Position numbers and translations under genes: made by a program. Below the pieces are notes generated by a model. The model ran no database searches and was not told the origin of the DNA. It was given only the letters and a program-made list of their open reading frames with translations. A DNA stretch of 9,928 nucleotides from JANLQX01 sp031381685 (GTDB lineage Bacteria; Actinomycetota; Acidimicrobiia; Acidimicrobiales; JANYDT01). The stretch covers positions 1-9,928 of the forward strand of contig JANMYF010000297.1 of the NCBI GenBank assembly GCA_031381685.1, given 5' to 3'. Positions 1-4,574 of the stretch are shown one piece after another; within the stretch, counting starts at the first letter, position 1; each line of letters begins with the position of its first letter.

Positions 1-45
1 GGCCCACCGCCAACCCGCACCCGACACCGAAAATCAACAAGCCGC

Positions 46-76
46 TTGACACCTTGCGGCCATGGGATGTCTATAC
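46..76 (+). promoter_or_regulatory. Putative sigma-70-type promoter of the regulator gene
   Basis: A perfect -35 hexamer TTGACA lies at 46-51. An AT-containing -10-like stretch, TCTATA/CTATAC, lies at 70-76, giving a spacer of 18-19 bases. The TG at 68-69 could act as an extended -10. The start codon of the next gene is at 119, leaving a leader of about 35-40 bases that contains a 16-bp palindrome. The -35 match stands out in this GC-rich DNA; the -10 is less certain. Confidence 0.5.
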
Positions 77-86
77 GGCAACCAGT

Positions 87-102
87 GCGGCAACGTTGCC
101 GC
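87..102. promoter_or_regulatory. 16-bp perfect palindrome, likely operator
   Basis: GCGGCAACGTTGCCGC is a perfect inverted repeat with no spacer, lying between the putative -10 and the start codon at 119. Related half-sites flank it: CGGCAAC at 76-82 and CGCAACG at 103-109. A dimeric repressor bound here would block transcription, so autoregulation by the element's own regulator is the simplest reading. A hairpin in the mRNA leader is the alternative. Confidence 0.45.
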
Positions 103-118
103 CGCAACGTGAAGCGTC

Positions 119-937
119 ATGTTGACACTCACCGCCATCCGTACCGACCTGACCACCACCTTCACAACCGCCCGGGGCCGACGCCTCTACCAGGCATGGA
201 CCGACGAACACCCGATCCTCGCCGCCTACAACAACCCCCTCGACGCGATCCGTGCTGCGCAGCACCACACGCTCGACGGCGACGAAATCCTCAACGCCTT
301 CCTCGCCCTCTCCGCCACCGAACCACTCGCCCAACAAGCAATCGTGGTCGCGTTCCAACCCCGGATCGCCGCCCACATCAGAACCCACCGTGTCCCCCGG
401 CGCGACGGCGACGACCACACCGCCACACTCATCGCCGCGTTCACCAACGCCGCCACCACCCTCGCCCCCGAAGCCCCATACCTCTGGCCCGCAACCACCA
501 TCGTTCACACAGCATGGAACCCGATCCGACACCACTACCGACACCTATCCCGAGTCGCCCTGCCCGTCGGCCCCGCCGACGAACTCGAAGAAACCCTCAG
601 CCTTCGCGTACACCTCCCAGGAAGCTGCGCCACCAGCGGACCCGAACTCGTCCTCGCCGGGCTCGTCAAACAACTCCACGCCCACACCATCACCCTCGAA
701 GACGCCAACATCGTCGCCCGCCTCGTCACCAACGGAACCTCCGCCCGCCAACAAGCCGCCCAGCTGTACATGTCACCGCGAGTCGCGCAACGACGCGTCC
801 ACAAGTCGCCGACCGCCTCCTCGCCAACGCAGTCAGTCCCGGCGATCCCATCAGGGGAGTCTGGTGCCAAGGGAGGCTCACGCTCGGAGCCAGCGCATGA
901 GCCCGTATCCGAGAACTCTCACCGACCTTCCCCATGA
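119..937 (+). CDS. Sigma/HTH-like element regulator, apparently frameshifted
   Basis: As read, 272 residues from ATG 119. No family is assigned with certainty. Residues about 195-228 form a plausible helix-turn-helix resembling sigma region 4 or LuxR-type HTHs (GTSARQQAAQLYMSPRVAQRR, residues 206-226). Residues 55-88 could be a helical sigma region 2-like part. It is probably a DNA-binding regulator of the element, since it precedes the excisionase gene. The last 44 residues look unstructured (rich in S, P, G, H). After about base 802 the strong third-position C bias moves to the -1 frame. Read that way the protein would continue QVADRLLANAV, have about 260 residues, and stop at 898-900. So the present 937 end is probably the product of an indel or a sequence error. 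The coding strand is extremely C-rich and G-poor, unlike the neighbours. No convincing ribosome site precedes 119. Confidence 0.6.
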   Translation: MLTLTAIRTDLTTTFTTARGRRLYQAWTDEHPILAAYNNPLDAIRAAQHHTLDGDEILNAFLALSATEPLAQQAIVVAFQPRIAAHIRTHRVPRRDGDDHTATLIAAFTNAATTLAPEAPYLWPATTIVHTAWNPIRHHYRHLSRVALPVGPADELEETLSLRVHLPGSCATSGPELVLAGLVKQLHAHTITLEDANIVARLVTNGTSARQQAAQLYMSPRVAQRRVHKSPTASSPTQSVPAIPSGESGAKGGSRSEPAHEPVSENSHRPSP

Positions 938-1106
938 GGAGGCTTTGACACCTCCGGTCACGATGACCATCAAGCAAGCTGCAGCGTTCCTTGGGTTGTC
1001 GCTCAGCGCGACCTACGAGGCAGCGGCACGCGGAGAGATACCTACTGTGAGGATCGGGCGCCGCGTGCTTGTAAAGCGCGAACAGCTGGTTTCGATGGTC
1101 TCGTAA
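897..1106 (+). CDS. Excisionase-type (Xis) HTH DNA-binding protein
   Basis: Small MerR/excisionase-like winged HTH protein, 69 residues from ATG 897. The core reads TMTIKQAAAFLGLSLSATYE followed by an A-A-R-G-E-I-P-T-V-R-I-G-R-R wing, the hallmark of the helix_turn_helix_17/excisionase family (typically 55-75 residues). Such proteins bind the attachment-site arms and steer the integrase toward excision; some act only as regulators. Start choice is open. ATG 897 has GGAG at 886-889 seven bases upstream. It would form an ATGA overlap with the stop (898-900) of the upstream gene's alternative frame. TTG 945 sits only two bases after AGGAGG (937-942), and ATG 963 would trim the first strand of the domain. 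The stop is 10 bases from the integrase stop on the other strand. Codon use lacks the C bias of the preceding gene. Confidence 0.8.
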   Translation: MSPYPRTLTDLPHEEALTPPVTMTIKQAAAFLGLSLSATYEAAARGEIPTVRIGRRVLVKREQLVSMVS

Positions 1107-1116
1107 CCGGGCTCCA

Positions 1117-2502
1117 CTACAACCGACTCATCGACACGACAGCCTTCTTCTTTTCGAGGTTCGGCCCGGCGTCATACCAGCGTCGCAGAGTCTCCTCGCT
1201 GTTGCCCGTGATCGACGCGACCGTGCGATAGTCGCCGCTTGTCACATCAAGAAGCTGGGTCGCAACGTAGCGACGGAGCATCGCGAACGTCACGTCGCTG
1301 TCGCCGCGCGCGGCAAGCCATCGCTGCGACGTCGAATCCGGGCGCAACCACGCCACGCCCGCCGGGTCGTCGCTGAAGATATAGCTCGAAGGGACAAGCG
1401 TTTTAGGCCCGATCGTGGATAGCAGCGCTGTGCGGCGAGCGAGCAGTTCGCGGAAGACTTCGACCATCTGCTCTGTCAGCGGGACGTCGCGCCAATCGTC
1501 GCGTTTCGTGGTTTTTCGGTACGTTCCTCGTCCCGGACCGCCGTCGGCAATCGAGGCACGGATCGTCGCTATGGCGTTGTCGAGATCCAGGTCGGAAATC
1601 GTCATCGCAAGTAACTCTGATCGGCGGCAGCCGATCGTTGCCATGCCCATGAGGTAGGCGTGAAGCATGAAGTCGACGGCCTTCGCCCGATCGAGCGCCT
1701 GGCGTACTTCACCGAACGACGGCACGGTCGGACGGTGCGAGGGGACCCTCGGCCGACGCGCGTCGGCACAAGGGTTTGCGGAAATCCACCCAGTTCGTTT
1801 CGCATGCTCAAGCACCTTCGACATGGTCGACGCGTATCGAGAACGGGTCATGGGGTCGAGCGCTCCCTCCCACGCGGCGTAGACCTCCTCGACGATTTTC
1901 CAGTTCAGCTTCGAAAGCGGAACCTCACCAACAACTTTTCCACCGGGAAGAACCGTTGAACAGATTCGCCGACATGCCGATCGGTCGGTACGAATCGTCT
2001 GCGACTCCGTCCGAGTTTCAGAAAGGTACAGATCGCACGCCGCCTTCACGTTTCGTGCGGATGTGGCAACGGGACGTTCGCCGTTTTCAAGAAGCAACTT
2101 GAGGCGTGCGAGCGCCACTTCGGCAAGATCACGAGAACCACGGACCGTCTTGGTGTACCGCCGACGTTGACCAATCACTTGGTCCGGAGGTCCCTCGACC
2201 CCGACAAGCCAACGGTCGTGACCGAGCTCCGTGATTGCTCCGGAGCGACGGGACCGAGCCTTCACATTGCCCTCACGTTTCGGGCGAGGAGGGGCAGAAC
2301 CCCCGCCTTCGACTGACCTCGTCAACTCGGCCAGAACGACCTCGGCCTCCGCCCGTGTCCCCTCGACTGTCCTCGAAACTCGCCGACGCGGTTCGGACGG
2401 ACTTCTCGGAAGTTCGACGTCGACCCGCCAAAAACCCTCGCGAAGCGCCTTCAGACCGCCCCGTCGGCGTGAGGAATATTCCACGGGAGCACCTTCTGGC
2501 AC
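1117..2502 (-). CDS. Tyrosine recombinase (integrase) of the element
   Basis: 461 residues from GTG 2502, the first start after an in-frame TAA; a second GTG at 2484 has GAAGG upstream and is a fair alternative. It would catalyse site-specific integration and excision at tRNA-Gly. Two similar N-terminal arm-binding-like units lie at residues about 13-66 and 85-141, each with W-x-V-x-V-E, a basic R-R-R strand and an A-E-V helix. A core-binding helical domain spans about 150-260, and the catalytic domain 262-461. Catalytic Arg is R293 (GCRRSELLAM), the beta-hairpin Lys is in 330-333, the second Arg is R410 and the nucleophile Tyr is Y443 (RRWYD). The usual HxxR histidine is Ala407 and the usual His/Trp before the Tyr is Asn434, so the active site is atypical. 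The family is otherwise clear. The gene starts 107 bases beyond the tRNA CCA end. Confidence 0.9.
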   Translation of the reverse strand: MPEGAPVEYSSRRRGGLKALREGFWRVDVELPRSPSEPRRRVSRTVEGTRAEAEVVLAELTRSVEGGGSAPPRPKREGNVKARSRRSGAITELGHDRWLVGVEGPPDQVIGQRRRYTKTVRGSRDLAEVALARLKLLLENGERPVATSARNVKAACDLYLSETRTESQTIRTDRSACRRICSTVLPGGKVVGEVPLSKLNWKIVEEVYAAWEGALDPMTRSRYASTMSKVLEHAKRTGWISANPCADARRPRVPSHRPTVPSFGEVRQALDRAKAVDFMLHAYLMGMATIGCRRSELLAMTISDLDLDNAIATIRASIADGGPGRGTYRKTTKRDDWRDVPLTEQMVEVFRELLARRTALLSTIGPKTLVPSSYIFSDDPAGVAWLRPDSTSQRWLAARGDSDVTFAMLRRYVATQLLDVTSGDYRTVASITGNSEETLRRWYDAGPNLEKKKAVVSMSRL

Positions 2503-2530
2503 CCCGAAGACTCTACCGAATCCCGCAGAG

Positions 2531-2551
2531 GTTTAACGTTTTCGTTTAACG
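2531..2551. repeat. Two direct repeats GTTTAACG, 13-bp period
   Basis: GTTTAACG occurs at 2531-2538 and again at 2544-2551, separated by TTTTC. They lie between the integrase start and the tRNA attachment locus, where arm-type integrase or Xis sites are usually found. The repeats are AT-richer than their surroundings. A role as recombinase arm sites is inference. Confidence 0.4.
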
Positions 2552-2568
2552 CTCCCGGCCTCGGGAGC
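2551..2568. repeat. Perfect 7-bp inverted repeat (hairpin)
   Basis: GCTCCCG (2551-2557) and CGGGAGC (2562-2568) pair perfectly around a 4-base loop. It follows the larger hairpin in the tRNA-to-integrase direction and is not followed by a T-run on either strand. It could be part of a terminator, a leader structure of the integrase mRNA, or a protein-binding site. Confidence 0.4.
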
Positions 2569-2569
2569 T

Positions 2570-2598
2570 GGCCAGAGGCTCATTTAGGGCCTCTGACC
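2570..2598 (-). terminator. Stem-loop downstream of tRNA-Gly, possible terminator
   Basis: CAGAGGC (2573-2579) pairs with GCCTCTG (2589-2595). The stem extends by two more pairs after one mismatch, and the loop is 9 bases. It begins 11 bases after the encoded CCA of the tRNA. No U-tract follows, so an intrinsic terminator is uncertain. If the boundary reading is right, this sequence came with the element, replacing whatever originally followed the tRNA. Confidence 0.3.
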
Positions 2599-2609
2599 AG
2601 GGGATACTT

Positions 2610-2650
2610 TGGAGCGGAAGACGGGATTCGAACCCGCGACCCTCACCTTG
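2610..2650. other. Probable attachment core in the 3' part of tRNA-Gly
   Basis: The 3' part of the tRNA (T-arm, acceptor 3' strand and CCA) is the expected identity block shared by attB and attP when a tyrosine integrase gene abuts a tRNA 3' end. The limits here are nominal. The partner copy would lie beyond the left edge, so the core cannot be defined by comparison in this window. Confidence 0.4.
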
Positions 2651-2684
2651 GCAAGGTGATGCTCTACCACTGAGCCACTTCCGC
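2610..2684 (-). tRNA. tRNA-Gly (GCC), CCA encoded
   Basis: The cloverleaf is complete. The 7-bp acceptor is GCGGAAG/CUUCCGC. The D-arm is GCUC/GAGC with loop AGUGGUA. The anticodon stem UCACC/GGUGA encloses UUGCCAA, giving anticodon GCC. The T-arm is GCGGG/CCCGU with loop UUCGAAU, and U is the discriminator, as usual for tRNA-Gly. CCA is encoded at 2612-2610. On the minus strand a TATGGT-like -10 lies upstream (2701-2696). The gene appears intact, as expected when an element inserts at a tRNA 3' end and restores the lost part from its own attachment core. Confidence 0.97.
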
Positions 2685-2695
2685 TTGGGCCAATC

Positions 2696-2701
2696 ACCAT
2701 A
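2696..2701 (-). promoter_or_regulatory. Possible -10 box of tRNA-Gly
   Basis: Reads TATGGT on the minus strand, 11 bases upstream of the mature tRNA 5' end. No good -35 is seen at the usual spacing. Confidence 0.3.
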
Positions 2702-2825
2702 GCAAAGGGTGGGGCACGACCGGCGCACGTTCTGCCCTGGGCCGCGTCCGGCCAGCTGTGCAGTCCCTCGCGACACCACTTCGACCCTGGTCGGCGCCGT
2801 CGTTTCCATCCGCAACGATGGGGTC

Positions 2826-3734
2826 ATGGGAAACCCCACCGCATCCAGGGCTCCCGGCCCAGCCATCCGCGTTCGGGGGCTGATGATGACGTACGCGACC
2901 GGCACCGTGGCCCTTCGGGGTGTCGACTTCGACGTGGCGAGGGGCGAGGTGTTCGCGCTGCTCGGTCCGAACGGGGCCGGCAAGACCACCGCGGTCGAGA
3001 TCCTCGAAGGATTTCGAAGGCGCACGGGCGGGACGGCGGAGGTGCTCGGCGTCGATCCGGCGAAGGCCACGCGTGCCTGGCGCGACCGGGTCGGGATCGT
3101 GCTGCAAACGACCGGCACCAGCGACGAGGTCACCGTCCGCGAACTCCTCCTACTCCAGGCGACGTATCACGCAACACCACGCCCGGCCGATGAGGTGATC
3201 ACACTCGTCGGCTTGGAGGAGAAGGCCAACGCACGCGTCGATCGGCTTTCCGGGGGACAGCAGCGGCGTCTCGACGTCGGCCGCGGCATCGTCGGGCGTC
3301 CGGACGTTCTGTTCCTCGACGAACCGACGACCGGTTTCGACCCCGAGGCCCGCCGCCAGTTCTGGGACCTCATCGTGAGCCTTCGCGACGGGGGGACGAC
3401 GATCGTGCTCACCACCCACTCCATGGAGGAGGCAGAGGTGCTGGCCGACCGGATTGGGGTGATCGTTGCCGGACGCCTCGTTGGCATGGGTACGCCCGCG
3501 GAACTCGGGGGACGCGATGAGGCACCGGCGATCGTCCGATGGAGCGAGAGCGGCTCACCCCACGAGCGCCACTCCCACCAACCCGCCGCCGTCGTGGTCG
3601 AACTCACCGAGCGCCTCGGTGTCGACATCGACGACCTGACGGTCACCCGACCGACACTCGAATCCACGTACCTCGAACTCGTTGCCCGACATACGACGGC
3701 CGAGCCGTCTTGTCCGACCGGAGGAACCCGATGA
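2826..3734 (+). CDS. ABC exporter ATP-binding subunit (DrrA-like)
   Basis: 302 residues from ATG 2826; an upstream extension of the same frame to 2709 is possible but gives no family-like sequence. This is the cytoplasmic ATPase that powers the adjacent ABC-2 permease; substrate unknown (the DrrA/YadG group exports drugs, lipids or polysaccharides). Walker A GPNGAGKTT is at 47-55, the Q-loop Gln at about 94, the signature LSGGQ at 141-145, Walker B VLFLDEPT at 161-168, the D-loop GFDP at 170-173 and the switch His at 198 (TTHSMEEAE). All catalytic elements are intact. The C-terminal 70-80 residues resemble the DUF4162-type extension of this group. The stop overlaps the permease start as ATGA, so translation is likely coupled. 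No convincing ribosome site precedes 2826. No regulator gene is next to the operon. Confidence 0.93.
   Translation: MGNPTASRAPGPAIRVRGLMMTYATGTVALRGVDFDVARGEVFALLGPNGAGKTTAVEILEGFRRRTGGTAEVLGVDPAKATRAWRDRVGIVLQTTGTSDEVTVRELLLLQATYHATPRPADEVITLVGLEEKANARVDRLSGGQQRRLDVGRGIVGRPDVLFLDEPTTGFDPEARRQFWDLIVSLRDGGTTIVLTTHSMEEAEVLADRIGVIVAGRLVGMGTPAELGGRDEAPAIVRWSESGSPHERHSHQPAAVVVELTERLGVDIDDLTVTRPTLESTYLELVARHTTAEPSCPTGGTR
3720..3724 (+). promoter_or_regulatory. Ribosome binding site of the ABC permease gene
   Basis: GGAGG lies inside the end of the ATPase gene, six bases before ATG 3731. It fixes that start rather than the upstream extension of the same frame. Confidence 0.8.
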
Positions 3735-4567
3735 ACATCACCTCCTCCCCTGTTTCCACTTCAACCGTCGCTCTGCCAAGTGTGCTTACGGTTGCACTCG
3801 CTCGTGGTCGACACGAGCTCCGCAGCTTCTTCCGGAGCCGCGAGGCGGTGCTGTTCACGCTGGCGTTCCCGGTGATGCTCCTCGTCCTGTTCGGGGCGAT
3901 CTTCGGCAACGAAGACGCACTTCCCGGCACGAAGTACTCCCAGGTGCTGCTCGCCGGGATCATGGGCAGCGGCCTCGGGAGCGTGACGTTCATGAGCCTG
4001 GCAATTGGCATCGCCACCGAACGCGACGCCGGCGACCTCAAACGACTGCTCGCCACACCGATGCCGAAGGTCGCGTACTTCATTGGCAAGATGATTCAGG
4101 TCCTCGTGATCATGGTGCTCGAGTTCGCGTTGATCCTCACCGTCGGGGTTCTCCTCTATGGCGTGAACCTCCCGTCGAGCGCATCACGCTGGCTGACGTT
4201 CGGCTGGGTCACGGTGCTCGGCGCAGTGGCGTGCTCGCTGCTCGGCATCGCCATGTCGAGCCTGCCTAAGAATGCGAAGTCGGCCGCGGCGATCGTGAAC
4301 CTGCCGTTCGTCGCGCTGCAGTTCGTCTCCGGGGTGTTCGTCAGCTTCGACGATCTGTCACCCACACTGCGCACCATTGCGTCGGTGTTCCCGCTCAAAT
4401 GGATCACCCAGGGATACCGGTCGGTGTTTCTTCCCGACCAGTACCTCCGCGTCGAGCCGGGCGGTTCATGGCAGCACGGGCAAAGCGCCATTGTGCTCGG
4501 CGCGTGGATGCTCGGCGGACTGATGCTCTGTGTACGTACGTTTCGCTGGCAACGGCGCGACGGCTGA
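3731..4567 (+). CDS. ABC-2 type exporter permease (DrrB-like)
   Basis: 278 residues, starting at ATG 3731 with GGAGG at 3720-3724. This is the integral membrane subunit of the exporter whose ATPase is encoded just upstream (4-base overlap). Hydrophobic segments lie at about 39-59, 70-95, 114-143, 155-176, 185-204 and 252-268, six in all, the ABC2_membrane pattern. The loop after the second segment carries the family-typical E-R-D-A-G-D-L-K-R-L-L-A-T-P stretch (97-110), the coupling region that contacts the ATPase. Near the end is the usual P-L-K-W-I-T-Q-G-Y-R motif (221-230). The substrate cannot be read from sequence. The gene ends 7 bases before the stop of the convergent acyltransferase gene, and no hairpin fits between them. 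Confidence 0.92.
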   Translation: MNITSSPVSTSTVALPSVLTVALARGRHELRSFFRSREAVLFTLAFPVMLLVLFGAIFGNEDALPGTKYSQVLLAGIMGSGLGSVTFMSLAIGIATERDAGDLKRLLATPMPKVAYFIGKMIQVLVIMVLEFALILTVGVLLYGVNLPSSASRWLTFGWVTVLGAVACSLLGIAMSSLPKNAKSAAAIVNLPFVALQFVSGVFVSFDDLSPTLRTIASVFPLKWITQGYRSVFLPDQYLRVEPGGSWQHGQSAIVLGAWMLGGLMLCVRTFRWQRRDG

Positions 4568-4574
4568 CCGGTCG

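Larger units (their letters stand above)
1..2612. mobile_element. End of an integrative element inserted at tRNA-Gly
   Basis: The segment holds a regulator-like gene, an excisionase-type HTH gene and a tyrosine recombinase gene. The recombinase lies directly downstream of the 3' end of a tRNA-Gly gene and in the same direction as it. Integrating phages, ICEs and pSAM2-like elements often use the 3' end of a tRNA gene as attB and carry int beside the attachment site, so the element should occupy the left side of the tRNA. The left boundary is outside the window; no second copy of the tRNA 3' segment is seen in 1-2600. No capsid, relaxase, FtsK/TraB or replication gene is visible, so phage, ICE or plain genomic island cannot be told apart. 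The exact right boundary lies somewhere in the tRNA 3' half and is set here at its end by convention. Confidence 0.75.

Noticed and set aside
71..544. Antisense Gly/Val-rich frame opposite the regulator gene
   Set aside because: Low-complexity composition with no family features; explained by the C-rich opposite strand.
46..900. Long plus-strand frame over the regulator gene
   Set aside because: Mostly an Arg/Pro/His-rich shadow of the C-rich gene starting at 119. Only its last part (about 802-900) is thought to be coding, as the continuation of a frameshifted gene.
945..950. TTGACA as a second promoter -35 for the excisionase
   Set aside because: No -10 follows at 16-19 bases, and transcription would begin after the candidate start codons. 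The 9-mer TTGACACCT shared with 46-54 may be chance.
2709..2825. N-terminal extension of the ABC ATPase from 2709
   Set aside because: The 39 extra residues lack ABC similarity and have no ribosome site. ATG 2826 gives a normal-length protein.
3539..3730. Upstream extension of the permease frame
   Set aside because: Arg/Pro-rich shadow of the ATPase gene. GGAGG at 3720-3724 sets the start at 3731.
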